From Mycoplasmatota bacterium (GTDB lineage Bacteria > Bacillota_I > Bacilli_A > RF39 > UBA660): DNA of 11,845 bases. How positions within the stretch are numbered: the first letter of the stretch is position 1; each line of letters opens with the position of its first letter. The DNA lies in assembly GCA_012512795.1 (NCBI GenBank), contig JAAZDL010000062.1:1-11845 (forward strand), read 5' to 3'. The position numbers and the translations under genes were made by a program. Below, piece after piece: positions 1-6,188 of the stretch. The notes under the pieces are model-generated. The model did not search any database. It was not told the origin of the DNA and saw only the letters and a list, made by a program, of their open reading frames with translations.

Positions 1-34
1 AACTTACCTTAAAAGTGAGTCTTATTGAAGGAGG
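1..34 (+). promoter_or_regulatory. 3' end of rplU leader with strong ribosome binding site; possible L21 autoregulatory leader remnant
   Basis: Bases 3-7 (CTTAC) can pair with 15-19 (GTGAG) through one G-U, giving a small hairpin just upstream of a perfect AAGGAGG at 28-34, six bases before the rplU ATG. Many Bacillota carry a structured L21 leader immediately upstream of rplU, and this could be its last stem. Only the final few bases are inside the window, so the assignment cannot be confirmed here. The ribosome binding site itself is clear. Confidence 0.35.
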
Positions 35-40
35 AATAAT

Positions 41-340
41 ATGAAAGCGATATTTGTTACTGGTGGTAAACAATATATGGTTGAAGAAGGACAAGAACTA
101 TATACTGAGAAATTACCAAACGAAGTGGACAGTGAAATTGTTTTTGAAGAAGTTTTATATGTTGACGGTAAAGTAGGAACTCCTACTGTTAAAGGTGCTA
201 AAGTTGTTGCTAAAGTTTTAAAACATGGAAAGCAAAAAAAAGTTTTAGTTTTTAAATACAAACCTAAAAAACAATATAGAAAAACTCAAGGACATAGACA
301 ACCATATACTAAAATACTAATCAAGTCTATAATTAAGTAA
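41..340 (+). CDS. rplU: 50S ribosomal protein L21
   Basis: Structural protein of the large ribosomal subunit that binds 23S rRNA. The 99-residue product is the usual size for bacterial L21 and shows the family pattern throughout: an N-terminal strand reading AIFVTGGKQYMVEEGQ, the central VGTPTVKGAKV segment, and the basic C-terminal stretch KYKPKKQYRKTQGHRQPYT that contacts rRNA. The start is fixed by AAGGAGG at 28-34 with a six-base spacer. Its stop (338-340) shares one base with the start of prp (TAATG), and prp overlaps rpmA, so the three genes form the standard rplU-prp-rpmA operon of Bacillota. The promoter lies upstream of the window. Confidence 0.97.
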   Translation: MKAIFVTGGKQYMVEEGQELYTEKLPNEVDSEIVFEEVLYVDGKVGTPTVKGAKVVAKVLKHGKQKKVLVFKYKPKKQYRKTQGHRQPYTKILIKSIIK

Positions 341-654
341 TGATAAAAGTATTTATAAAAAAAAACAATAATATTATTGATACTATAAAATGTCAAGGAC
401 ATGCTGGCTATGATGATTACGGAAAAGATATAGTATGTGCTTCATTTAGTACAATGATTATTACTACAATTAATGCAATCTTAAAGATTGATAAAGAAGC
501 AATTAGTTATACTGATAATAATGATTTGACAATTGTTAATATAAAGAAAGATAATATAACTAACAAGCTATTAGAAAATTTAATCAATATGATTAAAGAA
601 CTAAAAGATAAATATAATAAAAATATTGTTATTAAGGAGGAAGACCATGATTAA
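340..654 (+). CDS. prp: Ribosomal-processing cysteine protease Prp
   Basis: Cysteine protease (YsxB family) that removes the N-terminal extension of ribosomal protein L27 in Bacillota, a step shown to be essential in Staphylococcus aureus. The 104-residue protein has the two diagnostic motifs: QGHAGYDDYGKDIVCAS supplies the catalytic His21 and Cys33. Length is normal for the family. It begins at a TAATG junction with rplU and has no visible Shine-Dalgarno site, so translation is probably coupled to termination of rplU. Its last eight bases overlap rpmA, placing protease and substrate side by side. The matching L27 extension in the next gene supports the assignment. I see nothing broken. Confidence 0.95.
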   Translation: MIKVFIKKNNNIIDTIKCQGHAGYDDYGKDIVCASFSTMIITTINAILKIDKEAISYTDNNDLTIVNIKKDNITNKLLENLINMIKELKDKYNKNIVIKEEDHD

Positions 655-931
655 AATGAATTTAAATATACAATTATTCGCATCTAAAAAAGGTGTTGGT
701 TCTACAAAAAATGGTAGAGATTCTGCTGGTCGTAGACTCGGTGCTAAACTTAGCGATGGACAAACTGCAAAAGCTGGAAATATAATCTATCGTCAAAGAG
801 GAACAAAAATATATCCTGGAAATAATGTTGGGATGGGAAAAGACCATACACTATATACTAAAGTAGATGGAATTGTAAAATTCGAAAGAAAAGGTAAAGA
901 TAAAAAACAAGTTAGTGTTTATGAGAACTAA
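647..931 (+). CDS. rpmA: 50S ribosomal protein L27 with Prp-cleavable N-terminal extension
   Basis: Large-subunit protein whose N-terminus reaches the peptidyl-transferase centre. The 94-residue product carries the canonical core (SKKGVGSTKNGRDS, YRQRGTKIYPG, GIVKFERKGKDKKQVSVY). Start chosen at 647 because AAGGAGG at 634-640 sits six bases upstream; an upstream in-frame ATG at 626 has no such site and lies inside prp, and a second ATG at 656 is less well placed. The first 12 residues, MIKMNLNIQLFA, form the extension typical of Bacillota L27, and cleavage is expected between Ala12 and Ser13 by analogy with the S. aureus FFA/SKKG site. The gene is closed by a terminator at 925-947. Confidence 0.96.
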   Translation: MIKMNLNIQLFASKKGVGSTKNGRDSAGRRLGAKLSDGQTAKAGNIIYRQRGTKIYPGNNVGMGKDHTLYTKVDGIVKFERKGKDKKQVSVYEN

Positions 932-947
932 AATTAGTTCTTTTTTT
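925..947 (+). terminator. Rho-independent terminator of rplU-prp-rpmA
   Basis: GAACTA (925-930) pairs with TAGTTC (935-940) across a four-base loop, optionally extended by one more A-T pair, and is followed by seven Ts (941-947). The stem includes the rpmA stop codon. This is a clean intrinsic terminator that separates the ribosomal operon from the small membrane-protein gene. Confidence 0.88.
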
Positions 948-1000
948 ATTGTTTATAAAAAATTGTTATGATAATATATAAATAATGAGGAGATATTAAT

Positions 1001-1315
1001 ATGAAATATAGAATAGAAACTCAAAGAATGATAAATAAAGTAGCAACAGCTATGGTTTGTTTCGTGCTTGCTTTATTTGTTACTATCATTATGAGAGGAT
1101 GGGTAATTCTTGATATTATATGTATGGGCCTTATTGGTTTTTTATTTGTGCTATTTCAATTTACTAATTTAGATAAAAGGATAATATGTATTATAACTTC
1201 TATTGTAGGAGTTTTTTCGTTTTTTTCTTTATCTGGGTTAGCTATAGCTATGATTTCTATGCTAATGATTATTTATAATGTGATTTTATTTCAAAAACTA
1301 AGTAAGAATAAATAA
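1001..1315 (+). CDS. Small four-helix membrane protein of unknown function
   Basis: I do not recognise this 104-residue protein. It is almost entirely hydrophobic, with four likely transmembrane helices at about residues 14-31, 33-54, 59-77 and 78-97, short basic ends (KYRIETQR at the N-terminus, QKLSKNK at the C-terminus) and a short NLDKR loop between helices two and three. GAGGAG at 986-992 is a good ribosome binding site eight bases before the ATG. It stands alone: a terminator precedes it and the topA promoter follows within about ten bases of its stop. No catalytic or binding motif is visible. The start, ribosome site and composition support a real gene, but no role can be given. Confidence 0.75.
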   Translation: MKYRIETQRMINKVATAMVCFVLALFVTIIMRGWVILDIICMGLIGFLFVLFQFTNLDKRIICIITSIVGVFSFFSLSGLAIAMISMLMIIYNVILFQKLSKNK

Positions 1316-1325
1316 ATATATAAAC

Positions 1326-1352
1326 TTGACAAATATATTTTTAGTGTATAAT
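1326..1352 (+). promoter_or_regulatory. Promoter of topA
   Basis: A consensus -35 (TTGACA, 1326-1331) and a consensus -10 (TATAAT, 1347-1352) are separated by 15 bases, shorter than the optimal 17. Transcription should start near 1359, leaving a leader of about 33 bases that contains AAGGAGG at 1382-1388. The -35 box lies in the loop of an AT-only inverted repeat: 1314-1321 with 1333-1340. Confidence 0.75.
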
Positions 1353-1391
1353 ATTATTTAATGAAAACGGGGTATCAAAAAAAGGAGGAAC

Positions 1392-3416
1392 ATGAAGAAT
1401 TTAGTAATAGTTGAAAGTCCAAGTAAAAGTAAAACTATAGAAAAGTATTTAGGTAAAGATTATAAAGTATTATCTTCTAAAGGTCATATTAGAGATTTAG
1501 CAACTTCTGGTAAATATGGATTAGGTGTTGATTTAGAAAACAACTTTAAGCCTAATTATATTTTAATGAAAGGTAAGGCTAAACTAGTTAATGAACTTAA
1601 AAAAGAAGCTAAAAATAGTGATAATGTTATTTTAGCAACTGATCCTGATCGTGAAGGGGAAGCAATAAGTTGGCATTTAAAAGAATCTTTAGATATAGAT
1701 GATAATAAGTATGGAAGAGTAGTGTTTAATGAAATAACTGAGCCTGCTATAAAAGAAGCATTTAATAATCCTAGAAAAATAGATGAAGAATTAGTTCATA
1801 GTCAAGAGTCTCGTAGAATTTTAGATAGAATAATTGGCTTTAGGTTAAGCAAATTAATGCAATCAAAAACTGATGGGAAAAGTGCCGGTAGAGTACAAAG
1901 TGTAGCATTAAAATTAATAGTAGATAGAGAAAGAGAAATAGAAGCTTTTATCTCTGAAGAATATTATACTATTGAAGCAGACTTCAAAGATTTTAAAGCA
2001 GAACTTAAAAAATATAGAGGAAAAGATATTGAAATTAAAAGTTCAGTTGAAGCTGATGAAATATTATCTAGTTTATCAAATGCATATAATATTGATAATG
2101 TAGAGAAAAAACTTAAAAACAAAAAGAGTAAGCTTCCGTTTACAACTAGTACGTTAACTCAAATGGCTTCTAATCGTTTAGGTTATTCTGCTTCAAAGAC
2201 TATGTCTATAGCACAAAAGTTATATGAGGGAGTATCTCTTGCTAATGAAACTGTTGGTTTAATCACATATATGAGAACTGACTCAATTAGATTCTCTGAC
2301 ATATTTGTCAGTGAAACAAAAAAATATATTAGTTCAAACTATGGAAAAGAATATATTGGTTATGCTAAGAGTTCCAAGTCTAAAGACAATGTTCAAGATG
2401 CACATGAAGCAATAAGACCAACTAGTATATATAGAACTCCTCAAAGCGTTAAGATGTATTTGAAACCAGAAGAGTATAAATTATATTGTTTAATATATAA
2501 TAGAGCATTAGCTTCACTAATGGCAGATGCTAAAGTTGAAGCAACTAGTGTTGATTTGGAGAATAACGGTTATATCTTTAGAGCAACTGGGCAAATATAT
2601 GTATTTGATGGTTATTTAAAAGTATATTCAATATATGAAGATAACGAAGATACTATTTTACCTGATTTTGCAAATTATAAATCTAAAGTAATAGTAGTTC
2701 ACAAAGTATATAAGATTCAGCACTTTACTGAGCCTAAAGCAAGGTTTACAGAAGCAACTTTAATTGCTGAACTTGAGAAATTGGGAATAGGTAGGCCAAG
2801 TACATATTCTAAAATAATAAGTGTATTAAAGGAAAGAAAATATGTTGATATTAAAGATAGAAAGTTTTTTCCAAGTGAAGTTGGTATAAAAGTTACTGAT
2901 AAACTTCAAGAATTCTTTTCAACTATAATAAATGCTAATTATACAGCAGATATGGAAACTAAATTAGATGAAATAGCAGAATCAAAGTTAGTATGGTATG
3001 AAGTACTAGATAAATTTTATAAAGATTTTGAACCATTATTAGACTCAGCATTTAAAGGTATGGAAAAAGATGCACCAGAAGAAACCGGTGAAAAGTGTCC
3101 TTTATGCAGTAGCCCTTTGGTATACAGAAATGGTAAATATGGTAAATTTGTTGCTTGCTCTAATTATCCGACGTGTAAATACATAAAAAAAGAAGAAAGA
3201 GAAGTTATTGAGATATGTCCATGTCCAAAATGTAATAATAAAATAGTAGAGAAAAAAACTAAAAAAGGTAAGACTTTTTATGGTTGTAATAACTATCCAT
3301 CATGTAAGTATGCCTTATGGGATAAGCCTACTGGAGAAATTTGCGATAAATGCGGTGGACTCTTAGTTGATAAAAAAGGTGATGTTTTTTGTCCTGAATG
3401 TGATAAAACTAAATAA
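1392..3416 (+). CDS. topA: DNA topoisomerase I (type IA)
   Basis: Relaxes negatively supercoiled DNA by single-strand cleavage through a 5'-phosphotyrosine. The 674-residue protein has the Toprim domain at the N-terminus (LVIVESPSKSKTIEKYLG with Glu8, and ATDPDREGEA with the metal-binding acidic residues around 84-90), SAGRVQS at about 164-170, and the active-site motif GLITYMRTDS with Tyr293. LGIGRPSTYS and the TADMETKLDEI segment complete the core. The C-terminal 110 residues hold three four-cysteine zinc ribbons: CPLC...CSNYPTC, CPKC...CNNYPSC and CDKC...CPEC. Length is normal. The ATG has AAGGAGG only three bases upstream, an unusually tight spacer, but the N-terminus matches the family exactly, so the start is secure. 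It has its own promoter; no clear terminator follows. Confidence 0.98.
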   Translation: MKNLVIVESPSKSKTIEKYLGKDYKVLSSKGHIRDLATSGKYGLGVDLENNFKPNYILMKGKAKLVNELKKEAKNSDNVILATDPDREGEAISWHLKESLDIDDNKYGRVVFNEITEPAIKEAFNNPRKIDEELVHSQESRRILDRIIGFRLSKLMQSKTDGKSAGRVQSVALKLIVDREREIEAFISEEYYTIEADFKDFKAELKKYRGKDIEIKSSVEADEILSSLSNAYNIDNVEKKLKNKKSKLPFTTSTLTQMASNRLGYSASKTMSIAQKLYEGVSLANETVGLITYMRTDSIRFSDIFVSETKKYISSNYGKEYIGYAKSSKSKDNVQDAHEAIRPTSIYRTPQSVKMYLKPEEYKLYCLIYNRALASLMADAKVEATSVDLENNGYIFRATGQIYVFDGYLKVYSIYEDNEDTILPDFANYKSKVIVVHKVYKIQHFTEPKARFTEATLIAELEKLGIGRPSTYSKIISVLKERKYVDIKDRKFFPSEVGIKVTDKLQEFFSTIINANYTADMETKLDEIAESKLVWYEVLDKFYKDFEPLLDSAFKGMEKDAPEETGEKCPLCSSPLVYRNGKYGKFVACSNYPTCKYIKKEEREVIEICPCPKCNNKIVEKKTKKGKTFYGCNNYPSCKYALWDKPTGEICDKCGGLLVDKKGDVFCPECDKTK

Positions 3417-3471
3417 ATATTATGTTTTAAAGTATATTTTATGTATTTTTGTAAAAAAAATATTAAATTAC

Positions 3472-3499
3472 TTGCTTTTTCAAGTGATTATGCTACAAT
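3472..3499 (+). promoter_or_regulatory. Extended -10 promoter of the HU gene
   Basis: TTGCTT (3472-3477) and TACAAT (3494-3499) are 16 bases apart, and TGC directly before the -10 gives the extended TGn motif. A short inverted repeat, ACTTG (3470-3474) and CAAGT (3481-3485), overlaps the -35. The predicted start near 3506 would leave a leader of about 50 bases. Confidence 0.75.
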
Positions 3500-3502
3500 T
3501 AA

Positions 3503-3528
3503 TATGTAAGCATTATATGTAAGTATAA
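3503..3528 (+). repeat. Two 13-base tandem repeats in the HU leader
   Basis: TATGTAAGCATTA (3503-3515) is followed at once by TATGTAAGTATAA (3516-3528): 11 of 13 positions match. The pair lies between the predicted transcription start and the ribosome binding site GGGAGG (3539-3544). It may be a protein-binding site, or just slippage in AT-rich DNA. Confidence 0.5.
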
Positions 3529-3554
3529 TGAAGAAAATGGGAGGTAATTTTACG

Positions 3555-3827
3555 ATGAGTAAGAATGAATTAGTAGAATTCGTAGCTGCTAAAGCCGGAT
3601 TAACTAAGGCTGATGCTCTTAGAGCATTAGATGCAACTATCGAAGGTATCACAACAGGTTTAAAGAAAGAAGGAAAGGTTGCACTAGTTGGATTTGGCAC
3701 ATATACTGCTAAAAAAAGACCAGCAAGAGATGGAATCAACCCTTTAACTAAACAACCTATTAAGATTCCTGCAAAAGTTGTTGCATCATTTAAAGCTGGA
3801 AGTAAATTAAAAGAAGCTTTAAACTAA
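3555..3827 (+). CDS. hup: HU-family nucleoid-associated DNA-binding protein
   Basis: Dimeric histone-like protein that bends and compacts DNA. The 90-residue product has the family length and layout: an N-terminal helical dimerisation part (KNELVEFVAAKAGLTKADA), the GFGTYTAKKRPARDGINPLT arm containing the intercalating proline (Pro63 in the G-x-NP motif), and the PAKVVASFKAGSKLKEAL tail. I place the start at 3555, with GGGAGG at 3539-3544 ten bases upstream; an in-frame ATG at 3528 would add nine residues foreign to HU and would swallow the ribosome site. The gene is monocistronic between its own extended -10 promoter and terminator. HU versus the related IHF cannot be separated with certainty by eye, but a lone copy in Bacillota is HU. 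Confidence 0.96.
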   Translation: MSKNELVEFVAAKAGLTKADALRALDATIEGITTGLKKEGKVALVGFGTYTAKKRPARDGINPLTKQPIKIPAKVVASFKAGSKLKEALN

Positions 3828-3828
3828 T

Positions 3829-3854
3829 AAAAGGAGCCTAATATGGCTTTTTTT
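3829..3854 (+). terminator. Terminator of the HU gene
   Basis: AGCC (3835-3838) pairs with GGCT (3845-3848) over a six-base loop; the stem extends outwards through two G-U and several A-T pairs, and a seven-T tract (3848-3854) follows. It lies directly after the HU stop and before the cca promoter. Confidence 0.82.
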
Positions 3855-3866
3855 ATTGAATTAAAA

Positions 3867-3896
3867 TATACAAAATAATTTTTTTTATGTTATAAT
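3867..3896 (+). promoter_or_regulatory. Extended -10 promoter of cca-dnaD-nth, predicted leaderless
   Basis: TGT followed by TATAAT (3888-3896) is a perfect extended -10. The -35 is weak (TATACA, 3867-3872, 18 bases upstream). A start seven bases downstream of the -10 falls at 3903, the A of the cca ATG itself, and no Shine-Dalgarno sequence lies between the -10 and the ATG. The transcript is therefore predicted to be leaderless or nearly so. Confidence 0.65.
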
Positions 3897-3902
3897 AAAA
3901 TT

Positions 3903-4961
3903 ATGAATGAAGTAATTAATAAAATTATTGATAATGGTTTTGAATCGTTTATAGTAGGTGGATATGTTAGAGATTATATACTTGGTATAAAGTCTTTTGA
4001 TATAGATATATGTACTAATGCTAAAATTGATGATTTAAAACGTATTTTTAAAAACGAAGGAAAAGCAGATGAAGATTATTTTTCATACCATCTTTCTATT
4101 GAAGAATATAATTATGATATTACTTCGTATCGCGAAGAACTAGCTTATTCTAAAAATAAACCTATTAAAATTGTTTATGCAAAAGATTTAAAAACTGACT
4201 TGTTAAGAAGAGATTTTACTATGAACACTTTGGCTATTGATAAAGATGGAAAACTCGTTGATTTATTAAATTCAAAAAAAGATATTGAAAACAAAATAAT
4301 TAAAGTTGTTGGTAATGAAGAACAAAAATTTAATGAAGATAAAACTAGAATACTAAGAGCAATAAGATTTAGTAGTACACTAGATTTTGAATTAGATAAT
4401 AAAATAATAGCATTTATTAAAAAAAACACAGCATTACTAAATCAAATTCCTGCTGAATTTAAGAAAAAAGAATTAGATAAAATTTTTGAATCAAAAAACT
4501 ATATTAAATTTTTTGAACTTGTCAAAGATTTAAAATTAATGGGTCCTTTAAATATAAAATTTACAGATGTTAAAGAATCATATGATCGTTATGGAATTTG
4601 GGCACAAGTTAATACTTCGTTACCATTTAGTAATAAAGAAAAATCATTTATAAGTAAAATTAAAAATATTATTGATAAAGGAGAAATTACTTTATTCGAC
4701 TTATTTACTTATAATGATATTATAATCAAAAACTCTGCTTTTATTTTAGGAGTAGAAGAGGATTTAAAGTATTTTGAAGAGTTAAAAGATATACATAGTA
4801 TAATTGATATAGATATTAATATTAGTGATATATCAAAATATATAGATGTAAAAAGTATAAAGAAAGTATATAAGATAATTGAAAAAAATATTATGGAAGG
4901 GAACTTATTTAATAATAAAGAATCTATTATTGAATTTTTAGAAAATAAAGATTATGAGTGA
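3903..4961 (+). CDS. cca: CCA tRNA nucleotidyltransferase (class II, poly(A) polymerase superfamily)
   Basis: Adds or repairs the 3'-terminal CCA of tRNAs. The head domain is clear: FIVGGYVRDYILG (residues 16-28), the metal-binding FDIDICT (Asp33, Asp35), the nucleotide-selecting RRDFTMN (102-108), and the EDxxRxxRAIRF motif (145-156). The remainder is a helical, lysine-rich body without an HD phosphohydrolase motif. At 352 residues it is somewhat shorter than typical Bacilli CCA enzymes of about 400. The family includes poly(A) polymerases and split CC-/A-adding enzymes; no second such gene is in the window, so full CCA addition is the likely activity but not certain. The ATG at 3903 is the only start compatible with the family N-terminus. 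There is no ribosome binding site, and the promoter suggests a leaderless mRNA. The 3' end overlaps dnaD by eight bases. Confidence 0.93.
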   Translation: MNEVINKIIDNGFESFIVGGYVRDYILGIKSFDIDICTNAKIDDLKRIFKNEGKADEDYFSYHLSIEEYNYDITSYREELAYSKNKPIKIVYAKDLKTDLLRRDFTMNTLAIDKDGKLVDLLNSKKDIENKIIKVVGNEEQKFNEDKTRILRAIRFSSTLDFELDNKIIAFIKKNTALLNQIPAEFKKKELDKIFESKNYIKFFELVKDLKLMGPLNIKFTDVKESYDRYGIWAQVNTSLPFSNKEKSFISKIKNIIDKGEITLFDLFTYNDIIIKNSAFILGVEEDLKYFEELKDIHSIIDIDINISDISKYIDVKSIKKVYKIIEKNIMEGNLFNNKESIIEFLENKDYE

Positions 4962-5553
4962 GTTAAGAAGTGTTTTTTCTAGTAAAGATTTTATTGTAAA
5001 TTCAAATATAGTCAAGTGTATAAGTCAACTTGATATTTCTTTGGATGAGTTTTTATTAATTCTTTACTTTATAAATGTTTCTTTAGCTTTGGATACAAAT
5101 GATATTAAACTTAAACTTGGATTTAGTGATGATAAAATATTTAATACTTTTAATACTTTAGTAAATAAAAAAATGCTTGAAATGATTGTTATTAATGATA
5201 ATAATAAAGTGATTGAACAAGTAAGTCTAGACCCTTTTTATGATAGACTAGCTTTAAATAAAAAGATAGAAAATAATGAAGAGGATATATATGTTTTATT
5301 TGAAAATGAGTTAGGTAGAACTTTATCATCTTTTGAATATGAACTTATTAATAAATGGTTAGAAAAAGGAATAGATGAACATACTATTAAAAGGGCATTA
5401 AAAGAGGCTATTTTAAACGGTGTTACTAGTTTTAAGTATATTGATAAGATAGTCTATGAATGGTCTAAAAACGGTATTAAAAAGAAGCAATTAGAAGAAG
5501 AAAAGAGTATTGAAGAATTATTTGATTATGATTGGTTAGAAGATAATGAATAA
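4954..5553 (+). CDS. dnaD: DnaD replication initiation / restart protein
   Basis: Primosomal protein of Bacillota that acts with DnaB and DnaI to load the replicative helicase. The 199-residue protein has the two-part DnaD layout: an N-terminal winged-helix region (about 1-95) and a C-terminal DnaB_2/DDBH2 helical domain (about 110-180) ending in the diagnostic YxxxIxxxW signature, YIDKIVYEW at 162-170, followed by an acidic tail. The start ATGAGTGA overlaps the cca stop by eight bases and has no Shine-Dalgarno sequence, so translation is probably coupled. Its place directly before nth is conserved in Bacilli. It is a little shorter than B. subtilis DnaD. Confidence 0.92.
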   Translation: MSELRSVFSSKDFIVNSNIVKCISQLDISLDEFLLILYFINVSLALDTNDIKLKLGFSDDKIFNTFNTLVNKKMLEMIVINDNNKVIEQVSLDPFYDRLALNKKIENNEEDIYVLFENELGRTLSSFEYELINKWLEKGIDEHTIKRALKEAILNGVTSFKYIDKIVYEWSKNGIKKKQLEEEKSIEELFDYDWLEDNE

Positions 5554-6175
5554 TGAATTAATAATCAATGAGTTTGATAAACTTTTCCCAGACCCTAAGT
5601 GTGAACTTAATTATACAAAAGATTATGAATTATTATTATCAGTAATGTTATCAGCACAAACTACTGACAAAAGTGTTAACAATGTTACTGATAAACTATA
5701 TAAAGAATATAATACTTTAGAAAAACTAAGTACGCTTAATGAAAAAGATATATCTGAGTATATTAAAAGAATTGGTTTTTTTAGAACTAAATCAAACCAT
5801 TTTTATAAAATAGTAGAAGAAATAAAAAAAATAGGATATGTTCCAAATGACAGAAATTATTTAGAAAGTTTGCCTGGTGTAGGTAGAAAAACAGCTAGTG
5901 TTGTTCTTGGTATTTTGTTTGATGAACCATCATTTGCAGTAGATACTCATGTATATAGAGTTTCTAAAAGATTAAAAATTACCAAAGAAAAAGATAATTT
6001 ATTAGTTACTGAGAAAAAACTTAAAAAATATTTTCCAATAGATAAATGGAATAGGGTAAATACTCAAATGGTTTTGTTTGGAAGGTACTATTGTACTAGT
6101 AGAAAACCACAATGTGATACTTGTTTTTATAAAAATTTATGTGATTATACAAATAAAAAGATATCAAATAAATGA
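5546..6175 (+). CDS. nth: Endonuclease III (DNA glycosylase / AP lyase)
   Basis: Base-excision repair enzyme that removes oxidised pyrimidines and cleaves the abasic site. All hallmarks are present in 209 residues: LLSVMLSAQTTDKSVN (30-45), the helix-hairpin-helix LPGVGRKTASVVL with catalytic Lys115, AVDTHVYRV with catalytic Asp133, and a C-terminal [4Fe-4S] loop with C-x6-C-x2-C-x5-C spacing (CTSRKPQCDTCFYKNLC). It overlaps dnaD by eight bases and has only a weak AGAAG upstream, so it is likely coupled to dnaD. The stop codon is inside the stem of the bidirectional terminator at 6155-6186. Confidence 0.97.
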   Translation: MNNELIINEFDKLFPDPKCELNYTKDYELLLSVMLSAQTTDKSVNNVTDKLYKEYNTLEKLSTLNEKDISEYIKRIGFFRTKSNHFYKIVEEIKKIGYVPNDRNYLESLPGVGRKTASVVLGILFDEPSFAVDTHVYRVSKRLKITKEKDNLLVTEKKLKKYFPIDKWNRVNTQMVLFGRYYCTSRKPQCDTCFYKNLCDYTNKKISNK

Positions 6176-6186
6176 TATCTTTTTTT
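6155..6186. terminator. Bidirectional terminator between nth and ponA
   Basis: AGATATCA (6159-6166) pairs with TGATATCT (6173-6180) across a six-base loop. The stem is flanked by As (6155-6159) on the left and a seven-T tract (6180-6186) on the right, so it works as an intrinsic terminator on both strands. It serves the converging cca-dnaD-nth and recU-ponA units. Confidence 0.88.
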
Positions 6187-6188
6187 AT

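Noticed and set aside
22..261. Minus-strand open frame opposite rplU
   Set aside because: It is antisense to a certain ribosomal protein gene, has no ribosome site, and its residues read as the complement of L21 codons.
626..646. Upstream start for rpmA
   Set aside because: The ATG at 626 would place the strong AAGGAGG inside the gene and add residues not found in L27; the ATG at 647 fits the ribosome site and the Prp extension.
1361..1414. 17-codon frame ahead of topA, possible leader peptide
   Set aside because: It has no ribosome site of its own, uses the topA Shine-Dalgarno as codons, and shows no regulatory codon run.
3528..3554. Upstream start for HU
   Set aside because: It would add nine residues foreign to HU and include the ribosome site GGGAGG in the coding sequence.
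3488..3739. Minus-strand open frame opposite HU
   Set aside because: It is a shadow of the HU reading frame and its promoter, without start signals or recognisable protein features.
4175..4429. Minus-strand open frame inside cca
   Set aside because: It lies fully within the conserved catalytic domain of cca on the other strand; its leucine/serine-rich content is what AT-rich antisense DNA gives.
3903..6175. Mycoplasma-type genetic code
   Set aside because: TGA ends cca and nth at natural protein ends and tryptophans are coded TGG, so the standard bacterial code applies.
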